From contig OX388344.1 of the NCBI GenBank assembly GCA_947579665.1, positions 11,278,346 to 11,342,345 on the forward strand: 64,000 bases of DNA, read 5' to 3'. Under the pieces are notes generated by a model. That model had not been told where the DNA came from. It ran no database searches and saw only the letters and a program-made list of their open reading frames with translations. Made by a program: the position numbers and the translations under genes. Each line of letters starts with the position of its first letter. Position 1 is the stretch's first letter. Below, in pieces: positions 13,401 through 22,460 of the stretch. This DNA comes from Sympetrum striolatum. Lineage: Eukaryota; Arthropoda; Insecta; Odonata; Libellulidae.

Positions 13401-16400
13401 AAGCTACATTTTACTCGTATATATATATATATATAATAATATAATAGATATATAGATGCTTCTCTGGATATCTATTAGTCAAACCTCGCTTAACGAGCAC
13501 CTCGCATAATGAGTGATTCGCATAACGAGCTAAACAATGTAACAAAATGTAACAAAGTGACTCGCTTAACGAGCGATGTTTCGCAGAACGAGTGACGAGG
13601 ATACATGACACGTGACGTGATACGTGGATACGTGACAGGAAGTACCTAAAATTTGTTTCCTTTATCTCCATAAGAAATGCATTGAGTAATGTAAATGGCT
13701 CTCTGGAATTGAACCAATGAAAATCAGTGGAATGTTCAACAACATACATAAAAGATATTTACAATCTCTATCTACCTGGTGAGTTACAAGTTTCCATCTT
13801 ATCGGTTAATTATTTTAAAAAATCTTAAATATCGCAATGTAAATTAAATGGGAAAATATTTGCCCTCACCTAGTGTTAAACCAAGGACAATCTTCGATGA
13901 TGTTTTAATGGTTTTTATTGTATACGCACGGCCTCCAGCGATACCTCAAATTTCAAGTTTCTACTTTGCCGGGAAGTGCCTCAAAACATTTTTCGGAGAA
14001 TTTTATTAAGGAGAAAATCGGGACTTCTGGGATCAAACTCATGATACTGAGGTTCAAAGTCGCCTTTTTTCTGGAGAATACACATTATGGCCACCATGTC
14101 GTAACAATTTCAAGTCACTGGCACTTAGTGAACATGGTTAGAATTAATATCCCCTATGAATGAGTGTATAGATAGGTATATATAAGGCCTACACATTGGT
14201 GCAGCGAGGGGGGGGTTTTAGGGGTTCAAATCCCCCCAAGAGTCAAGTCCTATGACTAACTTTGTACTTTTATTTCTGCTGAAGAGTACTAAACCCCCCC
14301 TTGCCGAGGGTGGGTTATCACGCAAAGCTTACAGATACACTGCTTGTCATGTGTTTGCTTGATAAATTCAGCGAAAGCTTCGCATACCCATAAATATGGC
14401 TCCGATTTCAGTTAAGGTGATGCTTTCGGTAGCAGAGTAGGCCTAGAGCTGACATCGACATCAATGGGGCGCTATGATACGAGTGTTTCGCGCGCAATGT
14501 TCAACGCATGCACTACTGAAGCCTACCCTTTAGTTAGATGACTCACACCATAAGATAAGATTCCCATGAGAAAAATTCGAAAGTGCTGATTTGTTTACTC
14601 CTCAAAAAAATACAAGGGAACATTCGAGAAGTAATTCGAAACTTGCACCCCGAAAACTATATATATAATAATATACCATTTTGGAAGCAAATCAGTCAGC
14701 TAAAAGGTATTTTCCACGTAAGTTGCACACATATTTATCGGAACTATGACTTGATGACTTGAATTAAACTTGATAAACTGTGAATTAAATTCTTCAGCTT
14801 CCATTTCGATGCAGCCAATTTTTTCTCGGGTGATAGAATCCCACAAACTGCATGACTTATACTGTTAACCGCTTGGTCATGCCCCTTCAAAATTTCAATT
14901 CATGGAAAATTTTTGTTTTCTTTGAACACTCAGTGCATAAGACTGGGTTTGCATCATCTCTTTGCTGGTTAAACCACCTATTACTTAGTCTAAATAATTG
15001 TAAGTTGACGTCTTCATTTTTTTCACCTTGGTATGTGACTTTAATGCTGCAAGTTCAATTATAATATCAACTATAATAAAGAGTCTACTGTGTTTTTTAA
15101 TGCAGCCGAATTTTTAATTTTCAGAATGTGACGCATTCAATGAAATACTTAGCTAATACATAAATAACGAAATCAGGCTTAATTGTAAGCCTGGCAGAAA
15201 ATTTCATCTGATATAAATGATTTTTTGATTCTTATACAAACCTTGTGCAATAAGCTGTACATATACTTCATATCATTAGTTTTATATATTGATGGCGTTT
15301 TCTTGGCAGGCGATATTTCAATTAAATTCCAAAATCTGCTGATGATATAGTCAAATAACGAAAGATAATGAAATAAGCATGGGCGCGCCAATGTGGGGGA
15401 ACAAATGAGTGGATGTTACGTTTTATATCGCTTGCCAAAAAACCGTAACTATTTTTTTCCTTCCCACGCTTTGCAACCTCTAGGAAGAAAGAACTCTCGA
15501 AGACTCGGAAAGTTTATTTCTAAATCACTAAAAAGCTTCAGCATAGAAAACACTGAGTTTTTAATAGATATTGGACACATCCAAACTAGAAATCCAAACA
15601 ACACTTATAAGTTTCCAATTGTTCGCTTATGTAAACTACTATCTTGCAAAGTGTAATAAGTTGGCCACATAAGCGTTAAACTCCTCTAGTTTTCAATGTA
15701 TTTAGTTTTTGAAAGAATTGACATATATTGTAGTAAGTAGCGGGCATGAATATACTAGCCCCTGCAAAGTAGGCATTTTTTCATTTCCTCAGCCTTGGAC
15801 CCCCTACCATTGGTAAATCCTGGCTGCGCCACTGGGCCTATATATAATAGATATACATCTACTTCTATGGATATACCTATAGACCTGTATAGAATAAAAA
15901 TTCCAACTATGTTCCATAAGTATCATTGACTTGACATTTTTACAACCAACTGGCCACAGCATGTAGTCACCAAAAAAGTCAGACCTCTATGATAGCTATC
16001 ACGGGTTTGATGCCAGAGGGTGCCAAAATCTTGATTTTTTTCATAAGAATGCATTGTGGGGATTTTCGGAAATTTTTGAGGCTCGTCTTAGAGAGTTGTG
16101 GTATCACTGGAAGCTGTGATTAACCAAGGAAAACTATGATGAGATGCCAACATGCAAACTATGTTATAAAAATAGCAGAGACTATTTAATAATTTAGCAA
16201 ATATTCGAAAAAAGTTTTATGGTATTTCTCGGTAGGATAGAGAATTCAAATCAAGGAGGTCACAGAAGGCACACTCTTCTTCATCAATAATCATAGAAAT
16301 GTCACCAAATGAGTTAGGCAGGTGCAAAATTCTCCCTTTAACAATATAGTGTTGCAAATTTTAAGATTTGTTTTTTAAGTCCCTTCCTGATAGCATGAAA

Positions 16401-19400
16401 ACCTAAAACCAGGCAGATGAACAGAGATCATAAATACTTTTCATAAATGCAGTTTACTGTTTACCTAATGATCCTTGGTTTGATGCCTGAGTGCCATTTA
16501 TATTTATCCTTATGCAATTCAAACTAGGATAGTGGAACGTTATTTTAGGACCTTCCCGGTATGATAATAACTTTAAACTTTGGATTAAATTATTGTCATC
16601 CATACCAGGACAAATTTATTCACATCTTGCAAAAGAGTTCTGAGTTTGGCAGTCTTAATTCTAATGAAATGTGAAGATTTTAAATATTCCTATGAAGCAT
16701 CTCCTGAGAAGAAAGAAATGCACAACCCAGCACGTGAACCACAGTCATGAGCATGTTGTAGAAATGCAAATTACCATTTCCCTGATTTTCAGCATATATT
16801 TGCATGAATGTAGTTCAATTAATCCCAAGGAAAAACGGATGCTGCCTAGATGTTCTTCCTCGGTAGGCTAGTGGTTAAGGCAGCCTCCCGGATAGAGGAA
16901 GATCCCGGGTTTGATTCCCGGCCGAGTCAGACTTTTTCAAGTCCGTTTTTCCTTGGGATTTTTCCTGGGTGCACACCCTCACGTACAATTTACCCTTTCC
17001 TTTGTAGTTCAATTAATTAAAACATTTTCCCTGAATAAATTTTCTGATGTCAGAAAAGTTTGCATGCATTTCATGGAAGTCTTATTTTATTTATTTAGCA
17101 CAAACATGTAGCCCCACACATTTAAGTTACAATATATGCGGATAATAAGCAATATACCAATAAACAACAAGGATGGGTTTCTCACTCCTTTGGATGTGTA
17201 TGCAAGGATCCATTAAATTTCTGCATCTGATTACAGAAAATTTAGTTTTTCACCTGAATTTGATACTTATTAATATTAACTTAAGGTCTACAACTAACAC
17301 ATTGAGTCAGAAACTAGTTGCATTACCTCATATTCTAGTTGACCATGAAGCATAGGGTCCGAAGTAAAAACAATAGCGATTGGTATAGAGGTTGGTTCAG
17401 CCCAGTAAGCACGGGTTAGTTCTTCTGGTGTTTCAAAATAAACAAATGATATTCGATGGAGACCAGGATCTTTACGCATAGTAAGCCACAGTTCATTCAC
17501 ACGGTCCATAAATGTTTGAGCTTCTGTTCCATTGGGTACGACTGCAACAGTGTGATTCTTGAATTTGTTGAAGTACTCAAACACTTTGGCTTCCCCACGC
17601 GGCGTGTCAATGACGGGGAAATTGGGATTGGGCATTACCAATTTTATGAGTATGAGGATCCCAAGAAAGTAAAGTGGAAGAAGTACCTCCTGCAAAGTAA
17701 AAACAGACATGTGATAACGTTCATCCAAAATGATAATTTGATTTAATAAGAAATTTATATGAATTTTCAATTCTAACTTGGTTCAACTTTAAAAAGAAAA
17801 ATAAATGGCATGACTGGTAAAAAATTTTAAGATAAGAATCCATTTTTTATACAGCTCTGAAGGAAAAAGAATAATTTGATGGGGAATACAGTGGGAGATT
17901 AGTTAACAGACAGTTTTGAATGAGAACAAACAAGACAAGGAAATCTATTTTACTGCTATGCAAGGCCAATTTCTGGAAAGAAGATGACAGTTAACATATA
18001 TTGATAGTAAATCACTCCTAAAATCATTATTTACAAAGATTCATCAGCTTAATTTTAAAAAATCTCAACCACTTCTGTAGACGTAACAGTCCTTGGTAGG
18101 CCTTCCGAGTTTTCTGTGTAATGACTACAATTTCACTGGCAAATAAACAATCGGGAAGCAAACACTGCCTTTGAATGCAACATCCCTAAATCGACCAACT
18201 TAATTTTCTGAATTCTCAATTGGATATTTATGTGAGAGTAAACTCATCTGCTGGAAAATTGATAGGGCCATGGTTGCCTTCGTCACTATCTACAAAAAGG
18301 AAGGACAAAGAGATGCACTATCAAAGATAAAACGTGAGGCACTTAACCACTTCACTGAGCCTGAATGCTATAAGCTGAAAACGTCCATAAATAACTATTG
18401 TAAGCTTTGGAGTGGAAATAAAGATAAGATGAGCAATTAGGTAGTGTATCATTGCTTTCCTCAATATGCCAGAATGATATGAGAGGAAAATGTCCACATC
18501 ACTGCTGCACAGTAACTCTGAGAATACTGAGTGCAATAGTCCAGGATGAATGCTCATCATCACTCACACATCAGTAGCTTTTATATTATCAGAGAGAAAA
18601 TAAATGTTATAATCAATCCTGTACCTAAACTAATGTAACTTAATCTTATGAAAAATATTCCAATCATTAAGGTATAGCAGCAATGATAAATTATGATAAG
18701 AAGATGAGATGGTAAAGCCAAATTATAATCAATTTTTGGAAGGAATGATATTGAATGGGAAGCACAGAAAACATTTCCAGCCAAGATGGAAGGTTCTCAG
18801 GATAGAGATCTTTCCACTTTTTCCTACTTTTGTAGACCAAAAATACTAAGTTTCATTGGTTTTCCATAAGATACGGAATTCTCATTACAATTATAATTTA
18901 ATTATTGGTACCTATTCTTGAGAAAGGACTTATACAGAGCATTTACCAAGTTTAATAAGAGGTGATTTTTTATTACAACTATTGCATAGGTAACATTGAG
19001 AAAACTAAAAAGAAACAAACAAGTTGGAAATCAGAGTCTCAGAGAGTGGAGTATTTCGCGGTATGATGTTCATCTGAAGACCAAAAGTGGAGATACAGTC
19101 AGTGGAAGATGATTAACACTTGGTATAGTTTGAAATTTAATAGAAGGGATACAATTATCAATATTTGAATTCTCAGCAAAATGGTTTGATTGGCGCAGGA
19201 TACATCTGCAATAAAATCACTAATGCATAAAATATACAAAGGCTGAACATCCTGTCAAAGGTAATTATGAAGCCAAAATTTATAACATATGTTACTTAAC
19301 TTTCAATGTCCTACTTTGGAAGGAAATAAAACTACTATTTGTTACTATCAGTTCTCATTGGCACTAATGTTAAATAGAGGACAAATCCTGGAAAAATGGT

Positions 19401-21367
19401 ACATCCTAACACTCTATCATAAGATCAACTGGAAGAGAACAATAGATAATGGTAAAGACCATGGGAGAAGACATTTCGCATTTTAAAGAACGAAATTGAG
19501 GACAAAATTGCACATAAGGGTTGGGATGTTGGATGACATGAGAGGTTTGTTGGAAGATAAAGACAATGGATTCAGAGGGGAGGATTTAATTTGAATGAAA
19601 GAAAAATATACTTAGAAGTAAGTCATAGAAATAATCAATCTAACAATAAATACAACTGTATTGTGAGTCAAATAAAGGAAAAGAAACCTTGTTTCCACAG
19701 CAGCTAACACACAAATGTTGGATGACCACATGTGATATGGCCATTTTGTGGGGCTTGCGTTTATATAAGATTTGATTAATTTGATGGTTTTCTACTCATT
19801 CAGATAAACAGCTATATCGATCAAATCAACAGTCATTCTGAAAGATATCTTTTCCAAAAAAATAACAGTTATTTATTGAATGAATCATCACCTGCTTTTC
19901 TAAAAATAATATATGTATACATCTAGAGCTACAATGAGGCACGCATGATGCATTCCAGAAATTTTTCCCAGCGAACAAAGTTTAGTTATCCATCTCCATA
20001 TGATTTTCTGTGACCCTTATTTTTTAACATGGAATCTTTGAAAACTTTATATGCCTCATACACAAGGTTCTTCCCTCATTTGTCTATAAGAAAATGGAAG
20101 GTGGCACAATGAAACTCTTATTTGTTTCAGAGGGAATTCTTGCAGATGTGTTAAATATCATCTACGCCAGCAATAAGAGAAATGTAGCATACTAAGAGGC
20201 ATACACACAACCTTCCTGATATGACAAAAAATATAAATTCCTTTAAAACAATCTTAGCTTTTCAGAGAAGTAGTAATGATTACTTATCCGTAAACACTGA
20301 TAAGTCATATTTTGTTGATAAGCTTGATACCACTTCTAAGAATTTCATAACTGAGAATTGTTTTCAAGCTTATCAGGGTGTGTGCACGGTTTGCACAACC
20401 ATTCCTTGCAGTAGGAATTTTAGCTAAAGTATTCTCATTATTTCGAATAAAAACTTTCTATCAGTCTACAAAAATCAACTTCATATCCCTGGGAAAAGGG
20501 GAAAAAAGACCTATTCCTTGAAGAAAGAATCAATTGATCAGCAATTTAAATTGCTGATAATATTCCCATATAAAAAAATTAAGATATTTGGAGAACTGAT
20601 GCAATCTATCTAGAGGTGAAAACCTATTTTAAGCCACATAAAATCATACATTCCTATAAAATTTCTTAAAGAAAAGTCTGGGAGTTGCGAATTATATTTA
20701 CAATGCTTGCACTCATGCACCTAAATACATCTTTAAAAATAAAATAAAGAGTGTTGCCTTTATTCATGCAACGATATTTCTGACAACCTTTTAATACTGG
20801 AGCCAATAAACTCTGTCTCATTATGGGTGAGGAAGAACAAAACTAAAATATTTTTGAGCATTGATACATGCTTAACTCCGGAAAAAAACAACTGAAACAT
20901 TGCTCTCTTTTCACTCATTAATTTAGGAAATAATACATTCGCATTTAAAATAAACTTCCCAGCAAAACAATACCAGATAAAAAAATTATGATTTGCTTTT
21001 CCAATTGAAGCCACAAATATCCAGCATCAAAATGTACCTTTCTATAAATGAAAATTGTTAGTTTATTAAAGGGGAAAATAAATTTGAGAAAACGAAGAAT
21101 TGATTTTTGGAAGATTATTCGATCAGGTAACTGCAGTAAAATATGCTTAAATTCAAGAATAACTGCCAGTAAAATATGATAAATAACTGCGAAAATATTA
21201 GCAAGGAAATAGAAAAATCAGCCTTGATGGGGCGCAATAGTAAGTTTTGCGATAACGTTAATGTTACTTACAGCCAATGTCTTCCTTTTTTCTCGTTTTT
21301 TTAGCAGAATATTTCTGACGATCATAGCTCTCAGCTGAGATGTAAAGACTGAGGTTCTTTCAACCAT
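4336..21367 (-). CDS. ABC transporter, subfamily A (ABCA3-like), N-terminal part, gene span
   Basis: Leftward gene of eleven coding exons recognised here: 21272-21367, 17327-17689, 10143-10337, 9601-9676, 8840-8993, 8543-8729, 8137-8280, 7877-8027, 7612-7688, 5530-5773 and 4336-4477. The exon sum is 1829 nt, or 609 codons plus two bases, and every junction keeps phase. ABCA proteins are full-length lipid exporters of about 1600-1700 residues with two membrane and two nucleotide-binding domains. Here we have TM1 (about residues 34-51), a long extracellular loop with NHT and NGT glycosylation sites (N77, N85), the remaining helices of the first membrane domain, a variable acidic/glycine linker, and Walker [10 protein letters not shown] at 578-586. 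The rest is left of the window. Introns 1 (3.6 kb) and 2 (7.0 kb) are swollen by repeats. The exact subfamily member is unresolved, so no symbol is given. Confidence 0.93.
4478..5529. other. ABCA intron 10
   Basis: About 1.05 kb of AT-rich intron. Nothing recognisable as coding, RNA or mobile element. Branch-point and pyrimidine-tract quality looks normal at the acceptor. Confidence 0.6.
5530..5773 (-). CDS. ABCA exon 10: linker and start of nucleotide-binding domain 1
   Basis: 244 nt. The first half is a poorly conserved linker rich in G, D, E and S ([13 protein letters not shown]), as expected between the membrane and ATP domains. The second half, [13 protein letters not shown] to EVKAVNG, is the A-loop region before Walker A. 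Acceptor CTTTCAG, donor AATG then GTGAGT, leaving one base to complete a glycine. Confidence 0.93.
5774..6245. other. ABCA intron 9, repeat-free part
   Basis: Unique-looking AT-rich intron sequence between exon 10 and the LINE 3' end. I see nothing in it. Confidence 0.5.
6246..6820 (-). mobile_element. Jockey-like LINE 3' fragment
   Basis: Minus-strand C-terminal part of a LINE reverse-transcriptase [21 protein letters not shown] fits the conserved H-x-x-x-I-x-x-K-A-x-x-x-L-G-F region after the RT. It continues, with stops and frameshifts, through a HLEYA-like step, an [16 protein letters not shown] block and a second W-E-S-L segment to about 6400. The 3' end has a GC-rich hairpin near 6285 (GCCGCC, TTTC loop, GGCGTG side) and an ATGTCT-type short-repeat tail at 6246-6265, both common in jockey/CR1 tails. 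The 5' edge is fused in frame to a mariner fragment. Confidence 0.75.
6821..6973 (-). pseudogene. Mariner transposase N-terminal fragment
   Basis: From the ATG at 6973, [20 protein letters not shown] followed by [15 protein letters not shown] and [11 protein letters not shown] is the helix-turn-helix DNA-binding start of an irritans/mauritiana-type mariner transposase. It stops abruptly at 6821, where LINE coding sequence begins in the same orientation and frame. The catalytic domain is absent. I could not find the mariner inverted terminal repeat upstream with certainty. Confidence 0.8.
7060..7420. other. GC-richer block of probable transposon origin
   Basis: A locally GC-rich stretch in ABCA intron 9 next to the mariner fragment. 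On the minus strand it gives an 81-residue open frame ([20 protein letters not shown] in the middle). I know no domain for it. It could be the 5' part of the neighbouring element or an older insertion. I do not call it a gene. Confidence 0.3.
7612..7688 (-). CDS. ABCA exon 9: post-TM6 segment
   Basis: 77 nt encoding [18 protein letters not shown] plus a basic tail. This is the G-x-x-x-P-W-x-F-x-x-x-x-S-Y/F-W-C segment that follows the last helix of ABCA membrane domain 1. The other two frames give no family match. Acceptor TTTTCAG, donor AGA then GTAAGT. Confidence 0.9.
7877..8027 (-). CDS. ABCA exon 8: extracellular turn and TM6
   Basis: 151 nt. The [10 protein letters not shown] block matches the G-x-G-V-x-W-x-N turn of ABCA proteins. 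TM6 ([20 protein letters not shown]) follows and ends CVIP. Donor CAA then GTAAGT; the last base completes the serine of the VIPS step. The acceptor (CTGAAG) is inferred from phase and family fit. Confidence 0.9.
8137..8280 (-). CDS. ABCA exon 7: TM5 region
   Basis: 48 codons, phase 0 at both ends, acceptor TTTTTTCAG and donor AAG then GTAATT. Starts TAGILGNF and ends SGFALAMDK. Two hydrophobic stretches flank a polar DDSSSS turn, as in the loop between the last helices of the first membrane domain. Confidence 0.93.
8325..8463. repeat. Imperfect palindrome (foldback MITE) in ABCA intron 6
   Basis: Arms of about 50 bp (AAGTAAAAGAAACTGATACA on the left against TGTATCAGTTTCTTTTATTT on the right) around a ~40-bp centre containing AAAACCGGTCGTTTTTGTGG. 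The centre shares the ACCGGTCG string with the palindromes at 52.8 kb and the element at 23.46 kb. It lies wholly between exons 6 and 7, so the hairpin would be in the pre-mRNA intron. Confidence 0.75.
8543..8729 (-). CDS. ABCA exon 6: TM3 and TM4
   Basis: 187 nt, acceptor CATTTCAG, donor AGA then GTAAGT. Two hydrophobic helices are separated by a short loop containing QVFQHTSF. The second helix ends [19 protein letters not shown], the usual ABCA step before TM5. Confidence 0.95.
8840..8993 (-). CDS. ABCA exon 5: TM2 and the cytosolic EKE motif
   Basis: 154 nt. TM2 is the stretch around [20 protein letters not shown]. The conserved cytosolic segment [20 protein letters not shown] follows and corresponds to the ABCA signature E-K-E-x-x-x-K-E-x-M-x-x-M-G-L. 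It ends with two bases that, with the first base of exon 6, make the tryptophan before the next helix. Confidence 0.95.
9601..9676 (-). CDS. ABCA exon 4: loop end before TM2
   Basis: 76 nt encoding [14 protein letters not shown] onward to FPKGAYTG. The P-x-A-Y-T-G step sits immediately before TM2 in ABCA proteins. Starts in phase 0 after a TTACCAG acceptor and ends with one base that completes the first codon of exon 5. Donor GAG then GTAAAG. Confidence 0.88.
10143..10337 (-). CDS. ABCA exon 3: extracellular loop
   Basis: 65 codons, phase 0 at both ends. Acceptor TTCTTTAG at 10340-10338. The donor is the weaker AGG then GTTGGT, and the phase of exon 4 selects it over neighbouring GTs. The product ends [15 protein letters not shown]; the G-F-V-A-I-Q block is typical of the end of ABCA loop 1, just before TM2. 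Two or three cysteines here probably form loop disulfides. Confidence 0.9.
10338..10837. other. ABCA intron 2, proximal part
   Basis: AT-rich sequence with nothing coding. Ends in a ~45-bp stretch (10792-10836) that recurs at 11246-11290. Confidence 0.5.
10792..11290 (+). repeat. Pair of ~45-bp direct repeats flanking a MITE
   Basis: AATCATGCTTTC, then a TTTGAAA core and TTTATTAATCACA, occur at 10792-10836 and again at 11246-11290 with few differences. The piggyBac MITE sits immediately after the first copy. This suggests an older element or local duplication interrupted by the MITE. Confidence 0.55.
10838..11076. mobile_element. piggyBac-type MITE with TTAA target duplication
   Basis: 239-bp element between TTAA at 10834-10837 and TTAA at 11077-11080. 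Terminal inverted repeats are CCCTTTCACTACGG and (reversed) CCCTTTCGTTACGG. Internally there are two copies of an 18-bp GC-rich palindrome: GAGCGTGCCGGCACGCTC (11044-11061, perfect) and a one-base variant at 11002-11019. TTAA duplication plus short CCC-starting ends is diagnostic of the piggyBac superfamily. It carries no transposase, so it must have been mobilised in trans. Confidence 0.88.
11081..12239. other. ABCA intron 2, unremarkable AT-rich part
   Basis: No coding, RNA or element ends recognised. The last 90 bp (12145-12235) resemble the sequence at 15770-15835 (both have CTGGCT and a CCTCTGG/CCACTGG step before a TATATA tract), which probably marks an end of the repeat family that follows. 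Confidence 0.45.
12240..14060 (+). repeat. Diverged ~150-177-bp repeat array with B-box-like motif
   Basis: A GTTCGA(T/A/C)NCCAG-type motif recurs at 12444, 12620, 12790, 12967, 13124 and 13272, with spacings of 176, 170, 177, 157 and 148 bp. Each copy is followed by T-rich sequence and a CTTCCCG- or TTTTCCG-type step, then a GACATGAAATT-like step. Inverted relatives appear at 13870-14050 (GGGATCAAACTCATGAT). The array starts and is interrupted at TATATAGATGCTTCTC blocks. Copies are strongly diverged, so it is old. GGTTCGANTCC resembles the polymerase III B box, but no A box or cloverleaf is present. Confidence 0.65.
13478..13605. repeat. Tigger-like terminal repeat fragment
   Basis: TCAAACCTCGCTTAACGAG, then repeated CGCATAACGAG-type units, resembles the end of TcMar-Tigger elements. 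The Tigger end at 33.48-33.51 kb has the complementary CTCGTTAAGCGAGGTTCCAC. It is inserted within the B-box-like array. Only one end is recognised. Confidence 0.55.
14061..14676. other. ABCA intron 2, mixed repeat debris
   Basis: Contains a G-run followed by GGTTCAAATCCCCCC near 14210-14250 and a matching CCCCCCTTGCC block near 14294-14305, a weak inverted pair of probable transposon origin. Nothing coding. Confidence 0.4.
14677..14885 (+). repeat. Dispersed ~200-bp repeat, copy 1
   Basis: Starts with TACCATTTTGGAAGCAAATC and contains GACTTGATGACTTGAA and TTCTTCAGCTTCC. About 80% of positions match the copy at 54488-54705. Element class unknown; no open frame. Confidence 0.75.
14886..15837. 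other. ABCA intron 2, no feature
   Basis: AT-rich. Open frames here (for example at 15393-15656) have no recognisable domains. Confidence 0.45.
15838..16570 (+). repeat. Second block of the B-box-like repeat family
   Basis: Resumes the family of 12.2-14.1 kb after a TATATAATAGATATACATC block. GGGTTTGATGCCAGAGGGTG lies at about 16005, followed by ATGCATTGTGGGGATTTTCG, and TTGGTTTGATGCCTGAG lies at about 16478. Units are more decayed than in the first block. Confidence 0.55.
16821..16960 (+). repeat. tRNA-derived SINE-like unit inside a 19-bp inverted repeat
   Basis: From about 16857, TCGGTAGGCTAGTGGTTAAG matches a polymerase III A box and GGGTTTGATTCCCG (16908-16921) matches a B box. A CCTC/GAGG anticodon-arm-like stem lies between them, and CTCGG/CCGAG acceptor pairing is present. 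The unit sits exactly between two perfect 19-bp inverted repeats, AATCCCAAGGAAAAACGGA (16821-16839) and its complement (16942-16960). U33 is not a T and the arms are imperfect, so this is a SINE head or tRNA relic rather than a working tRNA. Confidence 0.65.
17327..17689 (-). CDS. ABCA exon 2: TM1 and extracellular loop
   Basis: 121 codons, phase 0 at both ends, acceptor TTTGCAG and donor GAG then GTAATG. The hydrophobic run [18 protein letters not shown] is TM1. It is followed by a soluble loop with two N-glycosylation sequons and ends LEYE. Exon 3 continues with IRTN, reproducing the conserved Y-x-IR step of ABCA extracellular loops. Confidence 0.92.
17690..21271. other. ABCA intron 1
   Basis: 3.6 kb. 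I found no exon, RNA gene or element ends. A perfect 22-bp palindrome lies at 20537-20558 (ATCAGCAATTTAAATTGCTG and its closing AT). The remaining open frames are short and without domains. Confidence 0.5.
21272..21367 (-). CDS. ABCA exon 1 (first coding exon)
   Basis: Encodes residues 1-32, starting [15 protein letters not shown] and ending REKRKTLA. The basic segment before TM1 is the cytosolic N-terminus seen in ABCA proteins, where a KRRKRKT-like stretch leads into TM1. The exon ends in phase 0 at a strong donor (GCT then GTAAGT), and exon 2 opens with [10 protein letters not shown], which is the usual continuation. I chose this ATG because it gives the expected short N-tail. The open frame continues upstream, but without family resemblance. 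Confidence 0.85.
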
Positions 21368-22279
21368 TTTGAAGGCACTTAATTTTACCTCCTTATTCGA
21401 TATTGTCCTGGAAAGAGAAGTTGAAATGACGCCAAATCTTTCACCGTTTGATTTTAAAAGAAAAAAATAGAGTGCAGCATTATCTCGCTCATAGCTGATA
21501 AGCTGAAGCTTATCCATAGAAACCAAAAAAGCGCCTAGCAGTCGCTGCACGACAGGATTCTGAAGCATAAGATGAATTCACCGAAGCCAAAAAACTTAGA
21601 ATTCGATAATTACGTTAAAGACAACTAAACATATCAACATCAAGTAAAAAATGTAAATATCGAATGAAGTCATTACGGTATAGCTACGCGGTATAGCATA
21701 AAGTTCATATTAATTTAATTTTGTTCATACTTTTGAGTGTTATGATATGAAGAGTATAAGTTTCAAATTAAATTACAGTAACTGCCTTTAACAGTTTTAA
21801 ATCTATTTAAGTCCATAATAAATCGCGGTATCTCCTTCAAAATTATTAACTAAGTAGTATACTTACGGACAACTATTTCCAGCAACAGCTTTTAGCAACA
21901 TCCTTAAATAAATACACATCCATTTTCATCATCGCACTATTAGCAGAAAACTCACAGCCATGGATAAGTATGTGATACATTAGCGCAAATCAGCCTTCAG
22001 ATGTTTTAAGCTATCGATTCACAGGAACTCAGTTATTGATCGTTTCCTTGATTCCTACACCGTATGTATACTTTTCACCAACAAACCAAATTAACAAATA
22101 GGCTAAACATATGCAAGTTATCAGTTGTTTGGTAATTCGAAGCTATACTTCTTGACTTTCAAATATCGGGTGGAAAACGTAGAGAAAGCAAGAATGAGGT
22201 TGAGGATACGCAGTGAGGAACGATAAACATGCGTCTGCACATGACGGGATATTATTGCTGCTGGCCACTCGGATAGGAT

Positions 22280-22460
22280 TTGGAAGATATTATAACCGAA
22301 ACCCACCCTTTAGAACAGAAATGTTTGTGGATATATCACTTATCCTTCCAAAACTAACACGATAACATCTGAACGATAAGCCAGCTCTCTTCTAGGGTGA
22401 GTTTCCGCGCACACTGAATGCTACCCCCGCCCTCTCATATTCTCTGTTTCTCGCCCCCGC
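22280..22460 (-). promoter_or_regulatory. Possible ABCA promoter / 5' UTR region
   Basis: About 0.9-1.1 kb upstream of the ABCA start codon the sequence becomes GC-richer. On the minus strand there is a GGGCGGGGG box near 22426-22434 and, further toward the gene, a TTATAATA stretch near 22290. No experimental or splice evidence fixes a start site, and a 5' UTR intron may exist. This is inference from composition and position only. Confidence 0.25.

Noticed and set aside
12240..14060. CRISPR-like array
   Set aside because: Spacing of 148-177 bp, diverged units and eukaryotic context exclude it.
14200..14310. G-run/C-run pair as a transposon end pair
   Set aside because: Resembles element debris but no target duplication or matching terminal sequence could be fixed.
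21218..21568. Longer 116-codon frame as the ABCA start
   Set aside because: Residues before MVERTSVF have no family resemblance, and those after TLA read past a strong donor.
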